Origin: Acidaminococcus fermentans
Lineage (GTDB): Bacteria; Bacillota; Negativicutes; Acidaminococcales; Acidaminococcaceae
NCBI RefSeq assembly: GCF_009696675.1
Contig: NZ_VULN01000016.1
Coordinates: 1 to 50,645 of the forward strand
Direction of reading: 5' to 3'
Length of the DNA: 50,645 bases
The stretch's first letter is position 1, and every line of letters starts with the position of its first letter. The notes under the pieces were generated by a model, which was not told where the DNA came from, searched no databases, and saw only the letters and a list, made by a program, of their open reading frames with translations. This document shows, in pieces, positions 1 through 9,266 of the stretch. Made by a program: the position numbers and the translations under genes.

Positions 1-60
1 TACATGTACGAAGCCAAGAACCGAGGACGGAACACCATTGTGCATGATAGGGTGGAATGA
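1..60 (+). CDS. C-terminal end of a GGDEF-domain protein (partial)
   Basis: Only the last 19 codons are present, read from base 1 to the TGA at 58-60. They give YMYEAKNRGRNTIVHDRVE. The pattern MYxAKxxGRN is the conserved end of GGDEF domains, which make cyclic di-GMP from two GTP. The active site lies outside the window, so activity cannot be judged. A hairpin follows at 64-90. Confidence 0.8.
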   Translation, partial: YMYEAKNRGRNTIVHDRVE

Positions 61-92
61 AAGGGGGGTGTGAAAAAAATTCACACCCCCGG
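61..92. terminator. Bidirectional hairpin between GGDEF and MATE genes
   Basis: GGGGGTGTGAA and TTCACACCCCC form an 11-bp stem around a short A-rich loop. It lies between the ends of two convergent genes. The same stem recurs at 9070-9095, and a longer form is at 30933-30971. Confidence 0.65.
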
Positions 93-102
93 TGTCTGCC
101 TT

Positions 103-1479
103 TTATCTCCCCGCCAGGGCCGACTTTACAATGTACTTCCTGCACTGCCAGTACACCACAGCCAGCACCGCGGTGGCTATGATCCAGCTCACCGGATAGG
201 CCTGGATCAGGGTCAGGTAGTCCGGATGGTTGGCAAATACCGTATAGATCCACACCAGCCGCACTCCGCAGATGCCCACCAGGGCCACAAGGGCCGGAGG
301 CAGGGAATAGCCGTAGCCCCGGAGAGCTCCGGAGAGGATATCCATGGCCCCGTTAAGGTAAAGGGTATCCCCCACCCACCACAGCCGCAGCACCCCCAGC
401 CGGATCACCTGGGGATCCGGGTTGAAGAAACCGATCACATGCTCTCCGAAGAACAGGATGGGTACCGTAATGCACAGAAGGAACAGCCCTTCCACCCAGA
501 AGGCCGCCTTGGTGGTGGCAAAGCACCGGCTCAGCTTCCGTGCCCCGTAGTTCTGGCCTACAAAGGTGGTGGTGGCCTGGCTGAACCCGTTTACGAAGCA
601 GTAGATGTTGAATTCGATGATTACGGAAGCGGCAGCCGCCGCCATGGCCGCGGTGCCCAGGCTGTTGATGGAAGACTGAATCACCACATTGCTCATGGCA
701 AAGACCATGCCCTGGATCCCGGCAGGGAGCCCGATATGGAGGATTTTCCCCATTTCATGGCCGTTCAGCCGCATCTTGTGCCGCTGGAGCTGGATGGGCT
801 GAGGGGTCCGGCACAGCAGCACGAACAGGATCCCGGAATTCACCGCAAAGGACAGTACCGTGGCGCTGACCACCCCGGTAATCCCCCAGTCGAACACGGT
901 TACAGACAAAAGGTCCAGGGTGATGTTCAGGAGATTGGCCGCCACCAGGCTGTAGAGCGGGGTCTTCCCGTCTCCGCAGCTGCGGAAAATGGCCGCTTCG
1001 AAGTTGTACAAAGTCAAAAAAGGCATCCCCAAAAGGAAAATCCGCAGATAGGTGGCCGCCAGATCGTGGACCTCTTCCGGCACCGCCAGGATCTTCAGGG
1101 CCGGATGGGCGATCAGTTCCCCCACCGCCGTCAGCAGCACCCCCAGGCCCAGGGCCATGACAATGGCGGTCTGGACAGTCTCTTCCACTTTTTCCTGCTT
1201 CCCGGCTCCCAGATACTGGGCAATGGTTACATTGGCCCCCAGGGAGATCCCGATCAACAGGGTCACCAGGAGGCCGATCACCGGCATGTTGTTCCCTACG
1301 GCTGCCATGGCGTCCTTCCCTACAAAATGCCCCAGCAGGAACACATCTGCGCTGTTGAACAGCTGCTCAAAGAGCCCCATGAGCCCGATGGGCATGGCAA
1401 AATAGAACAGTTTGTCTGCAATGGAGCCATGGAGCATGTCCAGGCCCGGTTTATGGGCCGACTTCTTGGTTTCTGTCAT
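103..1479 (-). CDS. MATE family multidrug/cation efflux transporter
   Basis: 458 residues, the usual MATE size, with about 12 hydrophobic segments in two similar halves. MATE proteins export drugs or metabolites in exchange for Na+ or H+. The N-terminus runs through HGSIADKLFYFAMPIGLMG and LFNSADVFLLGHFVG, typical of the family, and the second half repeats the pattern near residues 250-330. ATG at 1479 is preceded by AGGGAAG. It starts 27 bp after the helicase gene ends on the same strand, so it is probably the last gene of the TerB_N/ATPase/helicase operon. Substrate is unknown. Confidence 0.9.
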   Translation of the reverse strand: MTETKKSAHKPGLDMLHGSIADKLFYFAMPIGLMGLFEQLFNSADVFLLGHFVGKDAMAAVGNNMPVIGLLVTLLIGISLGANVTIAQYLGAGKQEKVEETVQTAIVMALGLGVLLTAVGELIAHPALKILAVPEEVHDLAATYLRIFLLGMPFLTLYNFEAAIFRSCGDGKTPLYSLVAANLLNITLDLLSVTVFDWGITGVVSATVLSFAVNSGILFVLLCRTPQPIQLQRHKMRLNGHEMGKILHIGLPAGIQGMVFAMSNVVIQSSINSLGTAAMAAAAASVIIEFNIYCFVNGFSQATTTFVGQNYGARKLSRCFATTKAAFWVEGLFLLCITVPILFFGEHVIGFFNPDPQVIRLGVLRLWWVGDTLYLNGAMDILSGALRGYGYSLPPALVALVGICGVRLVWIYTVFANHPDYLTLIQAYPVSWIIATAVLAVVYWQCRKYIVKSALAGR

Positions 1480-1506
1480 GATTTCTTCCCTTTCCCCACA
1501 AATTCA

Positions 1507-3756
1507 TCATTCTGTCATTCCATGCCCTGTGTGGCTCCACTCCCGGACCCGTTTCCGCACGTCTTCCAGGTTCAGGACCCCCAGGGCAAAGCCTTTTTTC
1601 ACCAGTTCTTCCGGCAGATATTCATCATACTTGTCAAAAAGCGGCACCTCATGGGGGTAGACCAGTTCCAGGGGATCGATTTCCTTCTGGATTTCTTCCT
1701 CCACCACCTGGAAAAAAGTCTCCTCGTCCGCTTCCATGGTAAACTGCATAAAGAAGGGACGGAAGGGATCCAGCTTCTTCAGCCCCAGTTTTTGGGCGCA
1801 TTTCAGGTTCAGGAACCGTTCCAGGGCCAAAAAGCCATAGCTCCCCAGCCAGGGCAGAAGGCACCACATCTTTCCTCCCAACTGGATCAGAGGCTTTTCC
1901 GCCGCGCCCGAGGCTTTGGCGGTGAACCGGGCCTGCTGGAGCCGGGCCACGGCGTTTTTCATCAGATAAGGATAGGACCGGTCCTCCCGGAGCACCTGGC
2001 GCATCCTCTCCAGCACTTTGGTATGGATATCCCCGGGACATTCTCCAAAATAAGCGGGCACTTTTCCCTTAACCAGTTCGCAGTAGATCACATGGCGTTT
2101 CCGGTCCACTTCCAATACCCGCCACACATGACCGGCCAGGGCAATCTTTTCTCCCGGAGGAGGGGGCGCCACCACGGTGCCCAGTTCCTGGGAATCGCAC
2201 CGGACGGTGAACTCCTCGTTTTCCTGGAACACCCCGTAAAATTTGAAGGAGCTGATCACCCGTTCCCCGGCCAGGCCCACGATCAGGCCCCCCTGTTCGG
2301 TCCTTGCAATATGGTCTTCGGCGATCAGATACCGGAGGAGCACCTTGTAATCTTCCTGGGTGATCCGGTGGAAATAGCTGAGCCGGAGCACCCGGTCCGC
2401 CAGAGCCGCCGGAGACATTTCCCCATTGCTGGCCAGGACGCTCATGGTCTGGTGGTACAAAAGGCTGTAGGGCAGCCGGTCCAGCCGGGGCGGTTCCACC
2501 CATTTTTCCTCCAGGTACAGCTGGATCAGGGCGATTCCCTGAAGCAGCTTCCAGGGGATGGTGGCCGGCAGCATAGCCCGGATCTCCGGCTCGTCCTCCC
2601 GGATCACGAACCACATTTCCGGAGGCAGGTCCCTCCGGCCCGTCCGTCCCATCCGCTGGAGGAAGGAAGACACCGTCCAGGGCGCATCGATCTGAAAGGC
2701 CCGCTCCAGCCGGCCGATGTCGATGCCCAGTTCCAGGGTGGACGTGGTGACGGTGGTCAGGTTCCGGCTCTCGTCCTTCATCAGTTCTTCCGCTGTTTCC
2801 CGGTAGGAGGCGGACAGATTCCCGTGGTGGATCAAAAACCGGTCCGGCTCATGGTTCAGCTCGCAGTACTGCCGGAGGCTGGTGGTGACCCCTTCACATT
2901 CTTCCCGGGAATTCACGAACACCAGGCACTTTTTCCCCCGGGTGTGCTCGAAGATGTATCCCAGTCCCGGGTCCGCCTGGGCCGGAGCCTGGTCGGTCTT
3001 CACATCCAGTGCCGGCAGGGCCTGGAGGTCCGCCCGGTCCTCCCCGGCCTGGGCGTCTTTCACGTAAAAATGTTCCATGGACAGCCGCCATTTGGTCCCC
3101 GGGGCCTTCACCTGGGGGATCAGGGTCTTCCGGCCCGTGCCCAGGCTCAGGAATTCCCCCACCTTTTCCGGATCCCCCAGGGTGGCCGACAGCCCGATCC
3201 GCCGGGGATTCACCCCGGCCAGCCGGGACAGCCGCTGGATCAGGCACAGGGTCTGGCCTCCCCGGTCCCCCCGGAGCAGGGAATGGACTTCATCGATGAC
3301 CACGAACCGCAGATCCCCGAACAGCCGGGGAATGGCCATGTGTTTGTGGAGCAGCAGGGCTTCCAGGGATTCCGGGGTAATCTGGAGGATCCCGGAAGGA
3401 TGCTTCATCATTTTGGCCTTGTGGGACTGGGAAACGTCCCCATGCCAGTGCCACACCGGGATGCCCCCTTCTTCACAGAGAGGCTGGAGCCGGAGGAACT
3501 GGTCATTGATCAGGGCCTTGAGAGGACCGATGTAGATGCACCCCACGCTTTTGGGCGGATTCTGGGCAAACAGGGACAGGATGGGAAAGAAGGCCGCCTC
3601 GGTCTTCCCGGAGGCGGTGGAAGCAGTAAGCAGCAGGTTCTGGTCCGTGTTCAGCAGCACATCTCCGGCCGCCACCTGGATGGGCCGCAGTTCCGACCAC
3701 CCCTGGCTGTAGATGAAATCCTGGACAAAAGGTGCATACCGGTCAAAGATATTCAT
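1507..3756 (-). CDS. DEAD/DEAH superfamily 2 helicase, Lhr/BrxHI-like
   Basis: 749 residues. It has the full SF2 helicase set: Q-like region at 20-30, Walker A TASGKT near 47-52, DEVH at 155-158, SAT at 190-192, and motif VI QRMGRTGRR near 365. The stretch LGIDIGRLERAFQIDAPW is characteristic of Lhr-type helicases, as in BrxHI of BREX. The C-terminal half (about 400-749) has no domain I recognise by name. ATG at 3756 has AAAGGA upstream. The start is 12 bp after the ATPase stop. Helicase plus this ATPase and a TerB_N protein form a recurrent three-gene neighbourhood linked to DNA processing or defence. The DNA substrate is unknown. Confidence 0.88.
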   Translation of the reverse strand: MNIFDRYAPFVQDFIYSQGWSELRPIQVAAGDVLLNTDQNLLLTASTASGKTEAAFFPILSLFAQNPPKSVGCIYIGPLKALINDQFLRLQPLCEEGGIPVWHWHGDVSQSHKAKMMKHPSGILQITPESLEALLLHKHMAIPRLFGDLRFVVIDEVHSLLRGDRGGQTLCLIQRLSRLAGVNPRRIGLSATLGDPEKVGEFLSLGTGRKTLIPQVKAPGTKWRLSMEHFYVKDAQAGEDRADLQALPALDVKTDQAPAQADPGLGYIFEHTRGKKCLVFVNSREECEGVTTSLRQYCELNHEPDRFLIHHGNLSASYRETAEELMKDESRNLTTVTTSTLELGIDIGRLERAFQIDAPWTVSSFLQRMGRTGRRDLPPEMWFVIREDEPEIRAMLPATIPWKLLQGIALIQLYLEEKWVEPPRLDRLPYSLLYHQTMSVLASNGEMSPAALADRVLRLSYFHRITQEDYKVLLRYLIAEDHIARTEQGGLIVGLAGERVISSFKFYGVFQENEEFTVRCDSQELGTVVAPPPPGEKIALAGHVWRVLEVDRKRHVIYCELVKGKVPAYFGECPGDIHTKVLERMRQVLREDRSYPYLMKNAVARLQQARFTAKASGAAEKPLIQLGGKMWCLLPWLGSYGFLALERFLNLKCAQKLGLKKLDPFRPFFMQFTMEADEETFFQVVEEEIQKEIDPLELVYPHEVPLFDKYDEYLPEELVKKGFALGVLNLEDVRKRVREWSHTGHGMTE

Positions 3757-3768
3757 GGCAATCCTTTC

Positions 3769-5088
3769 TTATACGGTGAACTCCGCAAATTCCGGAGCGG
3801 TTTCCTCCCCTTCCACGGCGTTCTGGGCATACTGGAAGCTGTCGGACTGGAGCAGGGCTTCCACCTTCAGTTCCGGATGCTGGTACAGGATGTCCAGCAC
3901 CTCGATGAAGTCCCGGATTACTTCCCGGGGAGTGATGTGGGAATCCGCCCCGATCCGCTGGAATTCGATCCGGATGAAGGCCACCAGATCTTCCTGGGTC
4001 ACTTTCGGGGCATAGCCGTAGAGCACCCCGTGGATCTCCGCCAGTTTTTCCACCAGCACCAGCATTTCGTCGCTGGTAAGAGGCTGGAGCCGGATCACCG
4101 GTGCCAGCAGGTCCTTGTGTTCTCCGGCAAAATGGCCTTCCGCCAGCCGGGACCGGAGGGCCTCATAGCTGTACACTCCCCGCCGGGGGTCTTCCATACA
4201 CTGGGGAGTGCCTCCCATGATGATGCCCAGGTAGTGGGCCTTTCCCTGGAGGGTATCGTTGTACATGGTGAGAATCTTTTCGTAGTTGTACTGCCGGGTG
4301 ATGGCATGGGGAATCTTGTAGATGTTCACCAGTTCGTCGATGCACACCAGGAGCCCGGCGTAACCGGCCTGCTTCAGGAACAGAGCGAAGATCTTCAGAT
4401 ATTCATACCAGTCTTCATCGGAGATGATGATGTTCACTCCCAGTTCCTGGCGGGCTTCGGTCCTGGTGTGGAATTCTCCCCGGAACCACTGGATCACCTT
4501 TGCCTTGGTGGCTTCGTCCCCTTGACGATAGGACCGGTAGTACAAAGTCAGCAGCCGGGCAAAATCGAACCCGTGGACCATTTCATTGAGGGCCTGGATC
4601 ACCTGGCCGATTTTCTGTTCCACCAGGGTATTCAGCCGGCCGTCTGTAAGGGCCAGGCCCGTTTCCGTCACCACCTGCTGCTGGATCTGGTTGATCCACC
4701 GGTCCAGGATCAAAGGCAGGGCGCCTCCTTCGGGACGGGTCCTGGTGGCCATGTTCCGGACCAGTTCCCGGTAGGTGGCCAGTCCCTGTCCTTTGGTGCC
4801 CTGGAGCCGCCGTTCCGGGGACAGGTCGGCGTCCACCACCACGAAATCCTTTTCCATTACATAGTTCCGGAGGGTCTGGAGCAGGAAACTTTTCCCGCTG
4901 CCGTACCGGCCCACAATGAACCGGAAAGAAGCGCCCCCGTCGGCAATCACGTCCACATCGTGGAGCAGGGCGTCGATTTCGTTCTTCCGGCCTACGGTAA
5001 TGTAAGGCAGCCCGATCCGGGGCACCACGCCCCCTTTCAGGGAGCTGATAAGGGTCCGGGCAATCCGTTTGGGTATCTTCAGCGTCAT
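3769..5088 (-). CDS. P-loop ATP-binding protein, BrxD/DUF2791-like
   Basis: 439 residues. Walker A GRYGSGKS is at 60-67, followed by an arginine- and aspartate-rich segment (VVDADLSPERRLQG, 84-97). Walker B LLVCIDE is at 246-252. This layout matches the BrxD/DUF2791 ATPases found beside Lhr-like helicases in type 2 BREX and in TerB_N operons. The start overlaps the TerB_N stop by four bases (ATGA, 5085-5088), so translation is probably coupled. It presumably powers or loads the helicase. Its partner proteins cannot be shown from sequence. Confidence 0.85.
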   Translation of the reverse strand: MTLKIPKRIARTLISSLKGGVVPRIGLPYITVGRKNEIDALLHDVDVIADGGASFRFIVGRYGSGKSFLLQTLRNYVMEKDFVVVDADLSPERRLQGTKGQGLATYRELVRNMATRTRPEGGALPLILDRWINQIQQQVVTETGLALTDGRLNTLVEQKIGQVIQALNEMVHGFDFARLLTLYYRSYRQGDEATKAKVIQWFRGEFHTRTEARQELGVNIIISDEDWYEYLKIFALFLKQAGYAGLLVCIDELVNIYKIPHAITRQYNYEKILTMYNDTLQGKAHYLGIIMGGTPQCMEDPRRGVYSYEALRSRLAEGHFAGEHKDLLAPVIRLQPLTSDEMLVLVEKLAEIHGVLYGYAPKVTQEDLVAFIRIEFQRIGADSHITPREVIRDFIEVLDILYQHPELKVEALLQSDSFQYAQNAVEGEETAPEFAEFTV

Positions 5089-6677
5089 GGTTCTATCGTT
5101 CCTTTCAGGTCATCCGCATAATCTTCGATCACAGAAGGCGGGTCCCCGGCTTCCAGCACCGTATCCCCGAATTCTTCGTAACATTTTTCGTTGATGCTGT
5201 CTGTTAAAATAGAAGGCATCAGCCCCTTGGCCCCGGTCCAGGAGGTGTCTTCCCCATAGAGCAGGTCGTGGAGGTAGCGGTATTCCTCTTCTGTCAGATT
5301 CCAGGGCCGGGCCGGTTCGGCCGGTTCCGGGGATGCTTCTCCAGAGGCCGGAGAGATTTTGCCGGATTCCGGTCTTTGTCCTGCAGCTTCCTGACCGGAA
5401 ACTGCCGGGGCCGGAGCCATTTCCGGAGGTTCCGGAGCCTTTTGTGCTGCCGGGGCTTCCGTTCTGTCCTCCAGGGAAGGCAGAGCTTCCTCCCGCCGTT
5501 CCTCTTCCGTCATCAGTCTGTCCCGGGTCACCGCCGCATCCTGGCGGATCTGGTCCAGCTGATCCAGATGGAACACCACTTTCCGTTTTTCCGCTTCCTT
5601 CTGTTCCTTCCGGTCCTCTTCCACCCCCTGGTGGACCAGTCGGGTGAGCCATTTGTAGGACAGGGGCTGCTGGAGGGGCTGAGGGAAGTCCAGTTCCTCC
5701 CGGAGGAGGCCGTCCAGGGTCTTCATCAGTTTTCCCAGCTTCCGGAGCTGTTTGGAGGTGTACACGTAATGGCGGAAGGTCCAGATGCCCTTTCGGTCAT
5801 GGTAGATGCACAGGGGATTCACCACCACCGTGAAATCCCGTTTGTCCTCCTTCCGGAGGAATACGGCGTTGGCAAACAGCTCCAGCCATTCGTAGCCGGG
5901 CCCTCCCACATGTTCCTCCAAAAAAGATTTTTTCCGGTGGGTCTTCCAGTACCCCTGGATCATCCGGTAGATCCGGCCCAAAAGCCGCACGGTGTCTTCC
6001 GGTTTCTGTTTGTACAGTTTGGACCGACTCATATGGTAGGTGGAAAAAAGGTCCAGGGCGTCGAAGAGTTCCTGGTCCGTGGCATTTTCCCAGTCATCCA
6101 GCACCAGATAGGCTTCATCCTGCCGGTTCCGCTGGGTTTCCGGCAGCAGGGCGGAATTCAGCTGGTAATACAGCACGTAATCCCGGAGCCACTGGTGGAG
6201 ATAGGGCAGGATCCGGTCGTCCAGGAGGCCGTAGGTTTCCCCGAAAGCCTTCAGCTTTTCATAGCCGTCCTCGGGATTTTCCACCCCGATCTGGTTCAGC
6301 AGTTCGTATATATAAAGGAAAGCATAGGTCAGAGAGGTCCGTTCCAGCTGCTGATGCCGGAGCCGGGTCCGCCAGCCGAAATACCCCCGGAGCTCTTTGT
6401 CCGTAAGCACCCGGTAGGTGGGATAGTAATGGAGCACCGGCAGGTCGTACACTGTGTCATCCTCGTAATCCGCCGCCAGTTTCCCCTGGCGGACGAACAG
6501 TTCCGGAGTGGTCTCATACCGGCTGGAGTCGTCCTTTTCCATGGCCCGGAGCTGCTGGAGCAAAGGGGGCAGCGGTTCGGGCGGGGTCCGGGGCTTGATG
6601 GGCTCTGAAGCATACATTTTCTGGAGCAGCCGGAAACTGGCCTCCTTCTCCTCCGGTGTCTTCTTCACAAATTCCAT
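5085..6677 (-). CDS. TerB_N (and TerB_C-like) domain protein
   Basis: About 530 residues. The TerB_N region covers roughly 55-200 and carries ELFVRQGKLAADYEDD, YYPTYRVLTDKELRGYFGWR and the helical SLTYAFLYIYELLNQIG. The middle is charged. A low-complexity Ala/Pro/Glu linker (about 395-445) leads to a C-terminal module with LMPSILTDSINEK and EDYADDLKG, resembling TerB_C. Start at 6677 rather than 6698 because GGAGG lies five bases before that ATG. It is the first gene of the operon. TerB_N proteins are known partners of this helicase and ATPase. The biochemical role is not established. Confidence 0.85.
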   Translation of the reverse strand: MEFVKKTPEEKEASFRLLQKMYASEPIKPRTPPEPLPPLLQQLRAMEKDDSSRYETTPELFVRQGKLAADYEDDTVYDLPVLHYYPTYRVLTDKELRGYFGWRTRLRHQQLERTSLTYAFLYIYELLNQIGVENPEDGYEKLKAFGETYGLLDDRILPYLHQWLRDYVLYYQLNSALLPETQRNRQDEAYLVLDDWENATDQELFDALDLFSTYHMSRSKLYKQKPEDTVRLLGRIYRMIQGYWKTHRKKSFLEEHVGGPGYEWLELFANAVFLRKEDKRDFTVVVNPLCIYHDRKGIWTFRHYVYTSKQLRKLGKLMKTLDGLLREELDFPQPLQQPLSYKWLTRLVHQGVEEDRKEQKEAEKRKVVFHLDQLDQIRQDAAVTRDRLMTEEERREEALPSLEDRTEAPAAQKAPEPPEMAPAPAVSGQEAAGQRPESGKISPASGEASPEPAEPARPWNLTEEEYRYLHDLLYGEDTSWTGAKGLMPSILTDSINEKCYEEFGDTVLEAGDPPSVIEDYADDLKGTIEP

Positions 6678-6744
6678 GCCCCTCCCCCTTTCTCCCAACT
6701 GGAAAGAATTTCAGCCAAAAGCAAACATTTTTTCACCAATCTTT

Positions 6745-6774
6745 ATTATAAACCGAAAGAGGAGGCTGTTGCAA
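6745..6774 (-). promoter_or_regulatory. Promoter of the TerB_N operon
   Basis: -10 TATAAT (6745-6750) and a -35 TTGCAA (6769-6774) with 18 bp between. The -35 falls inside the terminator hairpin of the preceding kinase gene. Confidence 0.55.
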
Positions 6775-6794
6775 GAGCAACAGCCTCCTCTTTC
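6755..6794 (-). terminator. Terminator after the pyridoxamine kinase gene
   Basis: Perfect 18-bp stem containing GGCTGTTGC/GCAACAGCC with loop AAGA, ten bases after the stop codon. Its T-tract is short (CTCTTTC). This is one copy of the recurrent GGCTGTTGC stem. Confidence 0.75.
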
Positions 6795-6804
6795 CTTCAC
6801 TCCC

Positions 6805-7668
6805 TTACGCCATGCAGGTGGTGCAGTTCTTGGACTGGGGGAACAGCAGCTTCCACAGGCATCCTTCCAGGACCACCCCTTCTTTGGGGTCGGTACCGGC
6901 TTTGAGAGTGGTGTCGATGACATAGCTGACAAAATCCGCCGCTTCCTGGACGCACCGGTTCAGATCTTTGCCATTGAGCACATAGCCCAAAAGGGTGCTG
7001 GTGAACACATCTCCTGTACCGCAGGTGGCAAAGGGCAGCTTCTTCACTTCATAGGCTTCCGGGAACAGCTGGTTGGGTTCACTGCTGACGATTTTCAGAT
7101 GGTCCTTATCGCAGGGCACGCTGGTGATCACCACCTGTTTGGGTCCCAGGGCCAGCAGCTTGTCGCAGAGGGCTTCCAGCTCATCGTCAGTGGGGGCTGC
7201 GTCTTTCCAGGGCGTATCTGTCAAGAGGCAGGCTTCCGTATAGTTGGGGGTGATCAGAGTGGCATGGGCCACCAGTTTCTTCATGGCTTCCACCATGGAA
7301 GCATCGAACACCGGGTACAGCTTCCCGTCGTCCCCCATGGCCGGGTCCACCACGGCGATCCGGTCTTCCCCGGCAAAGTCCTCGATGGCAGCGATTACCT
7401 GTTCCACCTGGGCAGGCCCTGCCAAAAAGCCGCTGTAGACTGCATCAAAAGAGAGCCCCAGCTGCTTCCACTGGTCCCGGTACCCGGCCATCAGGTCCGT
7501 CAGATCCCGGGAAACGAATTTCCCGTAAGTCAGGTTGTTGCTGTACAGAGCCGTAGGAAACGGGCACACCTGGTGTCCCATGGCGGACAGTACAGGCATG
7601 GCCGCCGTCAGGGAACAGCGCCCAAAAGAACAAAGGTCATGGATGGCCAGAACACGTTTGATTTTCAT
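6805..7668 (-). CDS. Pyridoxamine/pyridoxal kinase (ribokinase-like fold)
   Basis: 287 residues from ATG 7668, chosen because AAAGGTGG sits eight bases upstream. It phosphorylates vitamin B6 vitamers with ATP to give pyridoxal or pyridoxamine phosphate. Seen: HDLCSFGRCSLTAAMPVL at the N-terminus, typical of Firmicute pyridoxamine kinases; a substrate region with PFPTALYSNNL; DPAMGDDGKLYP; and the anion-hole motif FATCGTGDVFTS with the catalytic Asp near residue 220. It is a single gene transcribed away from fprA, with a strong terminator. A hydroxymethylpyrimidine kinase role is less likely given the SFGR N-terminus. Confidence 0.87.
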   Translation of the reverse strand: MKIKRVLAIHDLCSFGRCSLTAAMPVLSAMGHQVCPFPTALYSNNLTYGKFVSRDLTDLMAGYRDQWKQLGLSFDAVYSGFLAGPAQVEQVIAAIEDFAGEDRIAVVDPAMGDDGKLYPVFDASMVEAMKKLVAHATLITPNYTEACLLTDTPWKDAAPTDDELEALCDKLLALGPKQVVITSVPCDKDHLKIVSSEPNQLFPEAYEVKKLPFATCGTGDVFTSTLLGYVLNGKDLNRCVQEAADFVSYVIDTTLKAGTDPKEGVVLEGCLWKLLFPQSKNCTTCMA

Positions 7669-7782
7669 GGAAATACCACCTTTCAATTGCAGAAAATTGG
7701 ACACGGGCAAATGGACAAGTATTATCTGTATTGTACCCCATATGGGCCAGAGATACCAGAGGGGGTTGCTGCTCTCTTATTT

Positions 7783-7796
7783 GTTGTACTGACAAC
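7783..7796. promoter_or_regulatory. Inverted repeat in the pdxK-like/fprA divergent promoter region
   Basis: GTTGT-ACTG-ACAAC is a perfect 5-bp inverted repeat. It lies 23 bp before a TATACT -10 candidate at 7819-7824 that points to fprA. It could be an operator. The cognate regulator is not identifiable. Confidence 0.3.
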
Positions 7797-7867
7797 GGAT
7801 TTTCCCGGTTATTCCATGTATACTTGAACCATGGAAAAACAGACTGCTGCCAAAGGAGATGTTTCAT

Positions 7868-9061
7868 ATGGGAAAGAAAATTACGGATAAAGTCACCTGG
7901 GTTGGGAAAATCGACTGGGAACTGACGGAGTTCCATGGCCATGAATATTCTACGGAAAAAGGCTCCTCCTACAATTCCTATCTGATCCGGGGAGATCAGA
8001 AGACGGTGCTGATGGACACGGTCTGGAAGCCTTTTGATGAAGAATTCGTGGCCAATCTGAAACAGGAAATCGACCTGAAGGCCATTGATTATATTGTGAT
8101 GAACCACAACGAAAACGACCACAGCGGTGCCCTGCCGGCCCTGATGCGGGAGATTCCCCACACCCCCATCTACTGCACCCAGAAAGGGGAAGCCATTCTC
8201 CGGGGGCTGTACCACCAGGACTGGAATTTCGTCACCGTGAAGACCGGGGACACCCTGGACCTGGGGGGCTCTCAGCTGGTGTTCATCGAAGCTCCCATGC
8301 TCCACTGGCCGGACACCATGTTCACCTACATGACCGGGGAGAACATCCTGTTCAGCAACGACGGATTCGGCCAGCACTACGCCAGCGAAACCTTGTTCAA
8401 TGATGCAGTGGACAAGGGGGAACTGTACCGGGAAGCCATGAAGTATTACGCCAACATCCTGAACCTGTACAGCCCCATGGTCACCCGGAAGATTGCCGAG
8501 ATCCTCAAGATGGGCGTGCCGGTAAGCATGATCTGCCCCAGCCACGGGGTGATCTGGCGGGATGATCCCCTGCAGATCGTCAAGGCCTACCAGGAATGGG
8601 CCCAGAATTACCAGGAAAACCAGGTGACCCTGATTTACGACACCATGTGGAATTCCACCCGGCGGATGGCGGAATGCATCGCCGAAGGCCTGATGGAAGC
8701 GGACCCTACCCTGAAGGTGAAGATCTACAACTCTGCGGTGGATGACAAAAACGACATCGTGACGGAAGTGTTCAAATCCAAGGCCATCCTGGTAGGGTCC
8801 CCCACCATCAATTACGGGTTCCTGTATTCCATCGGGGGCATTATGGAAATGATCCGGGGCCTGAAGTTCAAGAACAAAAAGGCCGCTGCTTTCGGCAGCT
8901 ACGGCTGGAGCGGAGAAGCGGTGAAACAGATCACGGAACTGCTGGGCGGTGCCGGGTTCCAGTTGGTCAACGAAGGGCTCCGGTGCCAGTGGGCCCCGGA
9001 CCAGGCCAGCCAGGAGCTGTGCCGGAAGTACGGAAGAGAATTTGCGGAAGCGGTGAAATAA
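7868..9061 (+). CDS. fprA: A-type flavoprotein (flavodiiron NO/O2 reductase), FprA
   Basis: 397 residues. The N-terminal metallo-beta-lactamase domain has the diiron motif H80-x-E82-x-D84-H85 (NHNENDHSG) and later PMLHWPD and the downstream histidine in PSHGVIW. A C-terminal flavodoxin domain begins near YDTMWNSTRRMAE (about 258). Flavodiiron proteins reduce O2 to water or NO to N2O and protect anaerobes. Start set at 7868 because AAAGGAGA (7852-7859) is eight bases upstream; the ATG at 7859 overlaps that site. No rubredoxin gene is adjacent, so the electron donor is not visible here. Confidence 0.93.
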   Translation: MGKKITDKVTWVGKIDWELTEFHGHEYSTEKGSSYNSYLIRGDQKTVLMDTVWKPFDEEFVANLKQEIDLKAIDYIVMNHNENDHSGALPALMREIPHTPIYCTQKGEAILRGLYHQDWNFVTVKTGDTLDLGGSQLVFIEAPMLHWPDTMFTYMTGENILFSNDGFGQHYASETLFNDAVDKGELYREAMKYYANILNLYSPMVTRKIAEILKMGVPVSMICPSHGVIWRDDPLQIVKAYQEWAQNYQENQVTLIYDTMWNSTRRMAECIAEGLMEADPTLKVKIYNSAVDDKNDIVTEVFKSKAILVGSPTINYGFLYSIGGIMEMIRGLKFKNKKAAAFGSYGWSGEAVKQITELLGGAGFQLVNEGLRCQWAPDQASQELCRKYGREFAEAVK

Positions 9062-9069
9062 AATACGAA

Positions 9070-9095
9070 GGGGGTGTGAAAAAATTCACACCCCC
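9070..9095 (+). terminator. Hairpin after fprA
   Basis: GGGGGTGTGAA and TTCACACCCCC pair around AAAA, nine bases after the stop codon. There is no T-tract on this strand, so termination strength is uncertain. Tandem GTCACTGG-type units follow at 9097-9126. Confidence 0.55.
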
Positions 9096-9266
9096 GGTCA
9101 CTGGTCTCTTGTCACTGGTCACTGGACGAAGGAAGGCAGCCGGTTCCGGAGCCGCGGCAGAAACCAGACCGCCATGGGTTTCCCGGAAGGGATTGGCTTT
9201 GGCCGGTCCATAGTTTTCAATTCTGTCAAGCCTCCTGCATATGTGCTGTACCTTTTTATTTATAGC

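Noticed and set aside
70-5121. A 1683-codon plus-strand open frame across the MATE, helicase and ATPase genes
   Set aside because: It is antisense to three clear genes, is very rich in His, Pro, Gly and Gln, has no recognisable domain, and arises from GC-rich codon use on the other strand.
103-6677. A BREX or DISARM system
   Set aside because: Although the ATPase and helicase resemble BREX parts, there is no PglX methylase, PglZ, BrxC or DUF1998 protein nearby.
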